A DNA stretch of 64,000 nucleotides from Psychrobacillus psychrotolerans (GTDB lineage: Bacteria; Bacillota; Bacilli; Bacillales_A; Planococcaceae), in the NCBI RefSeq assembly GCF_900115805.1, contig NZ_FOXU01000010.1, positions 1 to 64,000 of the forward strand. The letters run 5' to 3'. Shown piece after piece: positions 26,694 through 34,246 of the stretch (within the stretch, counting starts at the first letter, position 1; every line of letters starts with the position of its first letter). The translations under genes were made by a program, and so were the position numbers. The notes beneath the pieces were generated by a model, which was not told where the DNA came from, ran no database searches, and was given only the letters and a program-made list of their open reading frames with translations.

Positions 26694-26774
26694 AATAAGA
26701 ATAAGAAAGTATATAAAAGCAAAGCGTTCTTCTTGAAGTGGGAAATCAATGGCATATCTACATTACTGTTATTT

Positions 26775-26805
26775 AAAACCGGGCATCTGTTTGCTCGGTT
26801 TTTTT
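26775..26805 (+). terminator. Second terminator-like hairpin after pbpA
   Basis: AAAACCGGGCA pairs with TGCTCGGTTTT (one mismatch), followed by TTTTTT. No gene lies between it and the previous terminator. Confidence 0.65.
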
Positions 26806-26860
26806 ATAGCATAAAAGATTTGTGATTGTTAGAAAAAATAACTTTTAACCCAACAAAGTT

Positions 26861-26900
26861 AGGCGCTAGAAGGTGGAAATTTATCTTCTGGCGCTTTTTT
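26861..26900 (+). terminator. Third terminator-like hairpin before pstS
   Basis: AGGCGCTAGAAG and CTTCTGGCGCT form an imperfect stem followed by TTTTTT. It is the third such hairpin within 240 bases. Confidence 0.6.
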
Positions 26901-26984
26901 ATGTCTAGCATCTTTTTTTCTTCTATATAAAAGTTTTTTACCTTAAGCATTTGCTTTGAACTCTCAAATTTACTCTCACCCCTA

Positions 26985-27012
26985 TTTACAAAAGCTTTAC
27001 ACTCCATTCATA
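26985..27012 (+). promoter_or_regulatory. PhoP-box-like direct repeats before pstS
   Basis: TTTACA-N5-TTTACA followed at the same 11-base period by TTCATA resembles the PhoP box of B. subtilis (TTAACA-type repeats with 11-base spacing). It lies about 80-100 bases before pstS, as expected for activation under phosphate starvation. Confidence 0.65.
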
Positions 27013-27088
27013 CGGTCTAAATATAGAACCTATAAAGTAAATCTTGTAAGTAAAAGAAAACAAAACAACACATAGGGGGATTTACCTG

Positions 27089-28069
27089 ATGAAAAGCTGG
27101 AAGTATTTAATGATGACAACAATGGTTGGTTCGGCACTGGCACTAGGAGCTTGTGGAGATGATTCAACTGCAGATGAAGTTGAAAATGAAACTGGTACAG
27201 AAGAAGCAGCAGCAACAGGTGATACTCAAGATGAAGCAACTCTAGAAGGACAAGTATCCGGTGATGGTTCAAGTACTGTAGCACCAATAATGGAAGCACT
27301 TGTTGAAGAATACGCAGCAGTACAAGAAAAAGTTAAAGTAACTGTGGGTGTATCGGGAACTGGTGGAGGTTTTGAAAAATTCATCGCAGGCACAACAGAT
27401 TTCTCTAATGCATCTCGTCCGATTAAAGATGAAGAGAAAGCAGAATTAGAAGCAGCAGGAATTGATTATACAGAATTTAAACTTGCAAACGACGGTTTAA
27501 CAGTTGTTGTAAGTAAAGATAATGATTGGGTTGAAGATGTAACAGTGGAAGATTTAAAGAAAATGTGGATTGAAGATGGAACAACAAAAAAGTGGTCGGA
27601 TATTAATGCTGAATGGCCAGATGAAGAAATTATTTTCTACTCCCCTGGAACAGATTCAGGAACATATGACTATTTTGATGAAGTAATTTTGGATGAAGCT
27701 GACCTTGTAAAAGCAGCAACACTTTCAGAAGATGATAATGTTCTAGTACAAGGTGTACAAGCGGATAAAAATGCAATCGGCTTCTTCGGTTACGCTTACT
27801 ACTTAGCAAACCAAGATACATTAAAAGCAGTGAAAATTGAGGGTGTTGAGCCAAATAACGAAACAATTGAATCTGGAGAATATTCTCCATTATCTCGCCC
27901 ATTATTTACGTATGTAAGTAACAAAGCATTAGCAGAAAATGCTGCGTTATATGATTTTATGGAATATTCTCTTGAAAATGCTGGAGATATGGCTGAAGCG
28001 GTTGGCTATGTTCGTCTTCCAGATACTGAATACGAAAAGGGTCTATCTACTCTAGAAGCTTTAAAATAA
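27089..28069 (+). CDS. pstS: Phosphate-binding lipoprotein PstS
   Basis: The 326-residue lipoprotein has a signal with lipobox LGAC near residue 22, then an acidic linker. The phosphate-binding residues appear in GDGSSTVAPIM, GTTDFSNASRPI and SPGTDSGTYDYF, typical of the PstS family. It catches phosphate at the outer face for PstCAB. It is first of five pst/phoU genes behind a PhoP-box-like element. Confidence 0.94.
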   Translation: MKSWKYLMMTTMVGSALALGACGDDSTADEVENETGTEEAAATGDTQDEATLEGQVSGDGSSTVAPIMEALVEEYAAVQEKVKVTVGVSGTGGGFEKFIAGTTDFSNASRPIKDEEKAELEAAGIDYTEFKLANDGLTVVVSKDNDWVEDVTVEDLKKMWIEDGTTKKWSDINAEWPDEEIIFYSPGTDSGTYDYFDEVILDEADLVKAATLSEDDNVLVQGVQADKNAIGFFGYAYYLANQDTLKAVKIEGVEPNNETIESGEYSPLSRPLFTYVSNKALAENAALYDFMEYSLENAGDMAEAVGYVRLPDTEYEKGLSTLEALK

Positions 28070-28183
28070 GCGAGTAAAAATTGTAACTTCAATTTGTGAG
28101 AGATGTACTTTACTAATAAGGGTTGAAGCATGTGCTATTACAGCCTGTTATACCGGGGAAATTGGTAAACGGAAAAGGTGTGG

Positions 28184-28207
28184 AATGGGTAGCTTCTGCT
28201 ACTCATT
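28184..28207 (+). promoter_or_regulatory. Hairpin in the pstS-pstC spacer
   Basis: AATGGGTAGC and GCTACTCATT pair around a 4-base loop. The stem has no T-run, so it may be an RNA processing or stability element that keeps pstS message more abundant than pstC. The 147-base spacer is otherwise without recognisable features. Confidence 0.4.
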
Positions 28208-28237
28208 TCTTGCGTTTTGGTAAAAGGGGGATTCACA

Positions 28238-29185
28238 GTGGGTCAAAAGCATAGCGCTGACAAGCTTTCAGTACAAGAGCTTATTCAAAATTCAAGTGGT
28301 AAAAAGCAGAGAAAAATAATAGAAAAGATGATTCCAATCATCCTTTTATTGATCGCTTCTGTATCTGTACTAACGACATTTGGTATTGTTGGAACACTAA
28401 TTGTTGAAACGGTCATATTTTTTAAAGAAGTAAAAATACCTGACTTCTTATTTGGTACCGAATGGTATCCATTTGCAAATACTGAACAATTATTTGGAAT
28501 ACTACCACTGATAGTGGGAACTTTAAAAGTTACTGCTATTGCGGTTGTAGTTGCTGTACCCTTTGGTATTGCTTCAGCAATATTTTTGAGTGAGTATGCA
28601 ACTGATAAAAGTAGAAGAATTATTAAACCTGTTTTAGAAGTGTTAGCAGGAGTTCCAACTATTGTATATGGATTCTTTGCTTTAACATTTGTTACACCTT
28701 TACTTCAACAATTTATACCGGATTTAAAAATCTTTAATGCGCTAAGCCCCGGTATAGTTGTAGGGGTTATGATTTTACCAATGATCGCATCCTTATCAGA
28801 AGATGCAATGTCCTCTGTACCGAATTCGATACGAGAAGGCGCATTAGCCATGGGTTCTACTAAATTAGAAGTAGCATTAAAGGTAGTTCTACCAGCTGCA
28901 CTTTCAGGAATAACAGCTTCGGTAGTTTTAGCAGTTTCAAGGGCAATAGGTGAAACAATGATTGTTTCTTTAGCTGGTGGCTCTACACCAAAATTTGATT
29001 TAAATATTACAGAATCAATTCAAACAATGACAGCGTATATTGTCCAAGTTTCTTCAGGTGACGCAGGTTACGGTACAACTATTTATTATTCTATCTATGC
29101 AGTTGGATTTACGCTATTCCTCTTTACTTTGTTAATGAACTATCTTGCTCACGTTATTTCCAAAAAGTATCGGGAGGAATATTAA
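28238..29185 (+). CDS. pstC: Phosphate ABC transporter permease PstC
   Basis: The 315-residue protein has six membrane segments and the ABC permease EAA loop (SIREGALAMGSTKLEV). LAGVPTIVYGFFAL is the family core. GTG 28238 with AAAAGGGGG in front is preferred to a TTG seven codons earlier. PstA begins one base after the stop. Confidence 0.92.
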   Translation: MGQKHSADKLSVQELIQNSSGKKQRKIIEKMIPIILLLIASVSVLTTFGIVGTLIVETVIFFKEVKIPDFLFGTEWYPFANTEQLFGILPLIVGTLKVTAIAVVVAVPFGIASAIFLSEYATDKSRRIIKPVLEVLAGVPTIVYGFFALTFVTPLLQQFIPDLKIFNALSPGIVVGVMILPMIASLSEDAMSSVPNSIREGALAMGSTKLEVALKVVLPAALSGITASVVLAVSRAIGETMIVSLAGGSTPKFDLNITESIQTMTAYIVQVSSGDAGYGTTIYYSIYAVGFTLFLFTLLMNYLAHVISKKYREEY

Positions 29186-29186
29186 T

Positions 29187-30065
29187 ATGAGATATGTGAA
29201 TCATGAAGCAGTAGTAAAGAAAATGAATAAACGATTAATAGTAAATGGTATATTCAAAGCTATCTTTTTAGCAGCAACGTTATTTGCATTATTAGTTTTG
29301 GGAGTACTCTTCTACCGCATCATCTCCCAAGGGGTAGGTTATTTAACTCCTGAATTCTTCCAAAACTTTGGATCTCGTGTACCCGAAAAAGCGGGTATTA
29401 AAGCAGCGCTAGTTGGCTCAATATGGTTAATGTGTGTAGTTGCTCCAGTATCTATTATTTTGGGAGTTGGGACAGCTATTTATCTGGAAGAATACGCTAC
29501 AAAAAATAAGTTGAATAATTTTATACGAATGAATATCTCAAATCTAGCAGGAGTTCCTTCTGTTGTATTCGGTTTACTAGGGTTAACAATTTTTGTTCGA
29601 GCATTAGCACTGGGAAATAGTGTATTAGCTGCCGGCTTTACAATGAGCTTATTAATACTGCCAGTAATAATTGTGGGGTCGCAAGAAGCAATTCGAGCAG
29701 TTCCACAAGATGTGCGTGAAGCTTCCTATGGTATGGGAGCTACAAAATGGCAAACAATCATTAATATTGTATTGCCTTCAGCTATACCGGGAATAATAAC
29801 TGGGGCAATTTTAGCGCTTTCACGTGCTGTTGGAGAAACAGCTCCTTTGGTAGTAATTGGTATCCCAGTAATTGTTCACTTTCTACCCGATAATTTACTT
29901 AGCCAATTTACAGCTTTGCCAATGCAAATTTATGATTGGGCAAAAAGGCCGCAAGAGGCTTTCCAATACGTTTCATCTGCAGGTATTCTCGTACTTATGA
30001 TATTCTTGCTTCTGATGAACTCGGTTGCTATATTTATTCGAAATAAATTCCAAAAACGCTATTAA
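29187..30065 (+). CDS. pstA: Phosphate ABC transporter permease PstA
   Basis: The 292-residue protein has six membrane segments, LAGVPSVVFGLLGL and the EAA-loop DVREASYGMGATKWQT. It forms the channel with PstC. ATG 29187 lies behind GGGAGGAAT. An upstream in-frame ATG inside pstC lacks a ribosome-binding site. Confidence 0.92.
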   Translation: MRYVNHEAVVKKMNKRLIVNGIFKAIFLAATLFALLVLGVLFYRIISQGVGYLTPEFFQNFGSRVPEKAGIKAALVGSIWLMCVVAPVSIILGVGTAIYLEEYATKNKLNNFIRMNISNLAGVPSVVFGLLGLTIFVRALALGNSVLAAGFTMSLLILPVIIVGSQEAIRAVPQDVREASYGMGATKWQTIINIVLPSAIPGIITGAILALSRAVGETAPLVVIGIPVIVHFLPDNLLSQFTALPMQIYDWAKRPQEAFQYVSSAGILVLMIFLLLMNSVAIFIRNKFQKRY

Positions 30066-30091
30066 ATACGATGAATATTAGGAGGAACTAA

Positions 30092-30895
30092 ATGATGGTA
30101 CAAACGTTGGAAAAAGGGACCGCAAAACAAATGGTAGCTTCTAGCATTGTTTACGATACGCAAAAGTTAAACTTATGGTACGGGAATCATCACGCGCTAA
30201 AAAATATAGATTTACAAATTAAGGAAAATGAAGTTACTGCTATAATAGGGCCATCGGGTTGTGGTAAGTCAACATATATTAAAACGTTGAATCGTATGGT
30301 AGAATTAGTGCCAACGGTTAAAACATCCGGAGCAATCCTATATCGTGAACGAAATATCTTTGATGCAAATTATGGAGTTGAAGAGTTACGTACAAAAGTA
30401 GGAATGGTATTTCAAAAGCCTAATCCTTTTCCTAAGTCCATTTATGACAACATTGCGTATGGACCAAGAATTCATGGTATAAAAAACAAAAAGGTTTTGG
30501 ATGAAATTGTAGAGAAAAGTTTACGCGGTGCTGCCATATGGGAGGAAGTTAAAGACCGATTAACTACAAATGCCTATAGCCTATCAGGTGGTCAGCAGCA
30601 ACGCATATGTATCGCTAGATGTCTTGCAATAGAGCCAGATGTTATACTAATGGATGAACCAACATCTGCACTAGATCCAATTTCTACACTTAAAGTAGAA
30701 GAACTCATACAAGAATTGAAGCAAGACTATTCCATCATTATAGTGACGCATAATATGCAACAAGCAGCACGTATATCGGATAAAACAGCATTTTTCTTAA
30801 ATGGGGAAGTGGTTGAATTCGATAAGACAGATGTTATTTTTTCAACGCCTGAAGATAACCGTACAGAAGATTATATATCTGGGCGTTTTGGATGA
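30092..30895 (+). CDS. pstB: Phosphate ABC transporter ATPase PstB
   Basis: The 267-residue ABC ATPase has Walker [10 protein letters not shown], signature LSGGQQQR, Walker [13 protein letters not shown] and H-loop THN. The segment [21 protein letters not shown] is specific to PstB. The N-terminus is about 15 residues longer than the minimal family form. ATG 30092 follows TTAGGAGGAAC. Confidence 0.94.
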   Translation: MMVQTLEKGTAKQMVASSIVYDTQKLNLWYGNHHALKNIDLQIKENEVTAIIGPSGCGKSTYIKTLNRMVELVPTVKTSGAILYRERNIFDANYGVEELRTKVGMVFQKPNPFPKSIYDNIAYGPRIHGIKNKKVLDEIVEKSLRGAAIWEEVKDRLTTNAYSLSGGQQQRICIARCLAIEPDVILMDEPTSALDPISTLKVEELIQELKQDYSIIIVTHNMQQAARISDKTAFFLNGEVVEFDKTDVIFSTPEDNRTEDYISGRFG

Positions 30896-30913
30896 TGAAA
30901 GGGGTAATTTAAA

Positions 30914-31573
30914 ATGGTTGGAAGAGAGAAGTTTGATGCAGATTTAAACTTTGTTCAATCTTTGTTACTAGATTTAAGTAATGCAGCTATTGATAATTTA
31001 GACAGCTCAATGAATTTTCTTTTTCAGAAAAATATTGAAGGTGCTCTAGCTATACTCGAAAATGATGAGCATATTAACCGTATGGAAGAAGAAATAAATG
31101 ATCGAGTAATTTTATTAATAGCAAAACAACAACCGGTAGCTACTGATTTACGAAGACTAATGGTACTTGTCAAAATTGCAGCTGATATGGAGCGAATTGG
31201 TGATTATGCATGTAATATTGCGAAGGAAACAATTCGTATAGGAAAAGACGAGCATATTGAGCCGATTGTTTTGCTTGATGAAATGCGCAATAAAACGATT
31301 AAAATGCTTAAACAAGTTCTGGATGCCTTTACAAACGAGAACATGGAAGAAGCTAAAACTATAGCCAAACTAGATGATGAGGTAGATGAAATGTATGGGC
31401 ATATTATTAGAACCTTGCTCAACACAGGAGTTAATAATCCTGCTCAACTAAGCCAAGTTACTCAATTATCATTTGTATGTCGTTATTTAGAACGGTCAGC
31501 AGACCATGCAACTAATATTGCAGAACGCCTTTTATATTTATTAAAAGGGAAACATTACGAGTTAAATAATTAA
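30914..31573 (+). CDS. phoU: Phosphate transport regulator PhoU
   Basis: The 219-residue protein is built of two three-helix PhoU repeats with the metal-binding motifs DMERIGDYACNI and YLERSADHATNIAE. PhoU limits Pst transport and signals phosphate status to the PhoPR-type kinase. It is the last gene of the pst operon, 18 bases after pstB. Confidence 0.93.
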   Translation: MVGREKFDADLNFVQSLLLDLSNAAIDNLDSSMNFLFQKNIEGALAILENDEHINRMEEEINDRVILLIAKQQPVATDLRRLMVLVKIAADMERIGDYACNIAKETIRIGKDEHIEPIVLLDEMRNKTIKMLKQVLDAFTNENMEEAKTIAKLDDEVDEMYGHIIRTLLNTGVNNPAQLSQVTQLSFVCRYLERSADHATNIAERLLYLLKGKHYELNN

Positions 31574-31586
31574 ATAAGTGATTGTT

Positions 31587-31626
31587 AAAAAACGGTAGAT
31601 ACCTAAATGGTGTCTACCGTTTTTTT
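31587..31626 (+). terminator. Terminator of the pst operon
   Basis: AAAACGGTAGA and TCTACCGTTTT form the stem, followed by a T-run. Confidence 0.87.
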
Positions 31627-31714
31627 AATGATTTAACGTATAAATTAAATTTTGAGCATTTGACTCAGATATCCAGGTATTAAAAAAAGATCTATAAAAT
31701 AGATATTACTGATT

Positions 31715-31830
31715 TCCGTTTCAGGTGGAGAACAAAGGTTAAGAGCACCACGGCCTGTGGGAACACCTTTGTAACCAACATCCTGTTGGCCTCCGGAGGC
31801 TTTGCTTCAGCCTCCTAGTATCATTTCTCT
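31715..31830 (-). repeat. GC-rich dispersed repeat, copy 3
   Basis: ACTGATTTCCGTTTCAGGTGG is the reverse complement type of the tail of copy 1, and GGAGGCTTTGCTTCAGCCTCC matches its core on the opposite strand. The internal ACAAAGG/CCTTTGT arms allow a hairpin. No coding potential is seen. Confidence 0.6.
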
Positions 31831-31898
31831 AGTTACCCAAAATGCCCTAACCTATTACTAAGGGTTATAGGAGGACGACGGCCAGGCAAACGCCATAA

Positions 31899-31976
31899 GA
31901 TTACCGAAAAAAAAGGGCTGCTTTGTTGTGACATCCATCACAAAAAACCAGCATCCCTAAAAATTTCTCGGTAATC
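31899..31976. repeat. Hairpin element with GATTACCGA/TCGGTAATC ends, copy B
   Basis: It has the same nine-base inverted ends as 15179-15260 and a similar length (78 versus 82). Its interior has other inverted pieces (GGGCTGCTTTGTTGTGA with TCACAAAAAACCAGCATCCC). It follows copy 3 of the GC-rich repeat; copy A lies next to copy 2. Confidence 0.6.
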
Positions 31977-32034
31977 GTATAACAATACTTCTGTCCAAAG
32001 TCCTTGGAAAACAATAAAAACACGTTTTGACCTT

Positions 32035-32505
32035 TTAGCGTGTAATAGTTTCAGCAATTTGTTTTAAAGACATGGAGGAATTAAGCTCGTAGTTTCCAAC
32101 TTGGACGCGTCCTGCTAATCCTTGATCAGACAAATAATTATCCATATCGACTTTATTTAAAATGATGCCAGCATCTGCTAGTTTTTCACTAATTTCAGAA
32201 GATGTCATTCCTACTTCGATAGAAAGAGTCATCGATGCAGCTGTAGGAGCTTGTTCCTCTGTTGTTTCAGTTTCAGCAGTTTCCTTGGGAGCAACTGTTT
32301 GAACTTGTTGTGCCGCATTTAAATCAAGCTGTAGCTCTGCTAACTGTTTTTTTACTTCAGTAAGTTCCTGTTGTGCCTGCTTATAAGCTTCGTCTGTAGT
32401 TGTAGCAGTGGAACTAATACTCTCTTTTTCGACAAGTTCTTCTATTTGAAATGCAGCACCAGCAAGAAATAATCCAATTCCTATATTTCGAATGGTTTTA
32501 TTCAT
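32035..32505 (-). CDS. Membrane protein with MltG-type LysM-like domain only
   Basis: The 156-residue protein has a short N-terminal hydrophobic segment, a coiled-coil-like middle (QQELTEVKKQLAELQLDLNAA), and a C-terminal domain with LSIEVGMTSSEISEKLADAG and VQVGNYELNSSMSLKQIAETI. The last part matches the LysM-like subdomain of YceG/MltG lytic transglycosylases, but the catalytic domain is absent. It may bind cell wall. It is coupled by a one-base overlap to the gene at 32855. Confidence 0.65.
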   Translation of the reverse strand: MNKTIRNIGIGLFLAGAAFQIEELVEKESISSTATTTDEAYKQAQQELTEVKKQLAELQLDLNAAQQVQTVAPKETAETETTEEQAPTAASMTLSIEVGMTSSEISEKLADAGIILNKVDMDNYLSDQGLAGRVQVGNYELNSSMSLKQIAETITR

Positions 32506-32855
32506 TACTTACCACCACCAATTACATATTTAACTTCATCAATGGTTAATGAAGAGCGCACGCTAATTTCATTTAACGAAAAACCTTGTTTATGTAGCTC
32601 TAAGACTTGGTTTTTTATAATATCATGGATAGCCGGCTTAGTTTGTTTTTTCATTGGTGTAGAGACTTTTGTAGATTCGATCAGTAATTCTTCTTCTATT
32701 ACTTTAAGTCTACGTTTAATAGTACTTGTTTCCTGATAAACTGTGAATGATAATTCCTCTAACTCCGACTCCACTTTTTTGGAGGGATCCTTGAAGAAAA
32801 AAGAAACTGCGATTAGTACAATACCTATAATCATTATAATGATGGAAAAGTCCAT
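32505..32855 (-). CDS. Small membrane-anchored protein with C-terminal HTH-like segment
   Basis: The 116-residue protein begins with one membrane segment (IIIMIIGIVLIAVSFFF), then a charged helix, then a C-terminal segment QGFSLNEISVRSSLTIDEVKY that looks like a helix-turn-helix of sigma-4/resolvase type. ATG 32855 behind AGAGGTGA is preferred over a GTG that overlaps that ribosome-binding site. The function is unknown; the pairing with the MltG-like domain protein suggests cell envelope. Confidence 0.6.
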   Translation of the reverse strand: MDFSIIIMIIGIVLIAVSFFFKDPSKKVESELEELSFTVYQETSTIKRRLKVIEEELLIESTKVSTPMKKQTKPAIHDIIKNQVLELHKQGFSLNEISVRSSLTIDEVKYVIGGGK

Positions 32856-33030
32856 AATACTCACCTCTTATTGTTATATTTCTACACTTATACTAACATA
32901 TTCGAAAAAACTTTGAATAAATTCTTGCATTAATAGTAGATTTTATTTTGATGTATGCTATAATTGGTTAGTCGTATAAATCATGCTCAAGTTTTATATT
33001 TAATCCTGACAAAGAGTGGGAGGGACAACC

Positions 33031-33180
33031 ATGCGCGTTAATATTACACTAGCTTGTACAGATTGCGGAGAGCGCAACTATATTTCTAAGAAAAACAAGC
33101 GTAACAATCCAGAACGTCTTGAACTTAAAAAATATTGCTCTCGTGATAAAAAAATGACTACTCATAGAGAAACTAAATAA
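33031..33180 (+). CDS. rpmG: Ribosomal protein L33
   Basis: The 49-residue protein [17 protein letters not shown] to THRETK is bL33. The zinc-ribbon type CTDC pair is present at residues 9 and 12, and a third Cys lies in KYCSRD. B. subtilis rpmGA lies at the same place before yqgN. The start follows GTGGGAGGG. Confidence 0.95.
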   Translation: MRVNITLACTDCGERNYISKKNKRNNPERLELKKYCSRDKKMTTHRETK

Positions 33181-33186
33181 TAACCT

Positions 33187-33218
33187 AAACCAAAACCGAT
33201 TATGGTTTTGGTTTTTTT
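33187..33218 (+). terminator. Terminator of rpmG
   Basis: AAACCAAAACC and GGTTTTGGTTT form a perfect stem followed by T residues. Confidence 0.88.
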
Positions 33219-33239
33219 CTATTTCTTGGAGGAATATCG

Positions 33240-33830
33240 ATGACTAAGAAAATTATGAGAAATGCGATGAAAAAAAAATTAACCTCTTTGGATCAAGTAG
33301 CATATAATAATCAGTCCAAACAAATTGAAGAAAAGTTTTTACAACAAATAGCAGATTCAGATAATACTACAATCGGATTAACAATATCTAGCTTCCCTGA
33401 AGTGGATACATGGAGTATAATAAAAGAGTTATGGAGTATAGGAAAAAAAGTAGTAGTACCTAAATGTACACCCATAGATAGATCCATGATATTTTATGAA
33501 ATACAAAGTTTTGACCAATTAGAACGAGTTTATATGCATTTACTTGAACCAAATCCGCTGAAAACCAAAGCAGTTGCTTCCCAAAACATCGATTTACTCG
33601 TCGTACCTGGAATAGTTTATAGTCAACAAGGCTACCGCATTGGATATGGTGGAGGCTATTATGATCGTTTCTTAACGAAATTTAAGGGAGATACTTTATC
33701 ATTGGCATTTGATATACAAGTTGTTAATGATGTTGAATACGATGTATTTGATCTACCCGTTAATAAGATAATTACACCAACGAATATTTTTCAATGCAAA
33801 CAGATTCGTGAGAAGGATGAAATAGTATGA
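33240..33830 (+). CDS. yqgN: 5-formyltetrahydrofolate cyclo-ligase
   Basis: The 196-residue enzyme converts 5-formyl-THF to methenyl-THF with ATP. The family motifs are present: LTISSFPEVDT, VVPKCTP, VPGIVYSQQGYRIGYGGGYYDRF. The start follows TTGGAGGAAT. It is coupled to yqgQ by a 4-base overlap. Confidence 0.9.
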   Translation: MTKKIMRNAMKKKLTSLDQVAYNNQSKQIEEKFLQQIADSDNTTIGLTISSFPEVDTWSIIKELWSIGKKVVVPKCTPIDRSMIFYEIQSFDQLERVYMHLLEPNPLKTKAVASQNIDLLVVPGIVYSQQGYRIGYGGGYYDRFLTKFKGDTLSLAFDIQVVNDVEYDVFDLPVNKIITPTNIFQCKQIREKDEIV

Positions 33831-34021
33831 ATTCAGTATACGACGTTATGCAACTTTTAAAACGATTTGGAATATATGTCTACACGAAAGATCGTTTAGC
33901 CGATTTAGAAATGATGGAAGATGAAATAAGAGAGCTATATAAAATGCAAATGATTGAGTCGAAAGACTTTCAAATAGCTATATTATTATTGAAACAAGAG
34001 CAAAGTAGGAGCAAGATTTAA
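33827..34021 (+). CDS. yqgQ: YqgQ family small protein
   Basis: The 64-residue protein has the YqgQ (DUF910) pattern: YDVMQLLKRFGIYVYT, DLEMMEDEIRELY. It is a helical bundle of unknown function, found next to 5-formyl-THF cyclo-ligase and in other Bacillus next to glucokinase. It overlaps the upstream stop by 4 bases. Confidence 0.88.
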   Translation: MNSVYDVMQLLKRFGIYVYTKDRLADLEMMEDEIRELYKMQMIESKDFQIAILLLKQEQSRSKI

Positions 34022-34024
34022 AGG

Positions 34025-34054
34025 ACATCAGAGGCGATTAAGCTCTGATGTTTT
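34025..34054 (+). terminator. Terminator of yqgN-yqgQ
   Basis: ACATCAGAG and CTCTGATGT form a 9-bp stem followed by TTTATG. Confidence 0.75.
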
Positions 34055-34246
34055 ATGTTTTTATAAATAAGTGAAACTTTTTACGGGTTGAATCCGTCTT
34101 ATATAGGGTATGGTATAAAAGACTTGTACAATTCTATCATAATCATTGTTCTTTTTTATTGATTTATTGTTAAGAAAGGATTAAGATAAGTTCTGTTACT
34201 TTGAAATAATTATAAAATATAGATTGAAAAAGGGGAGGGTGTAGGC

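Noticed and set aside
27030-27299. Leu-rich frame opposite to pstS, and similar ones opposite to cccA (9044-9274)
   Set aside because: Leu-rich composition comes from reading the complement of Glu/Ala/Gln-rich coding sequence. No start signals.
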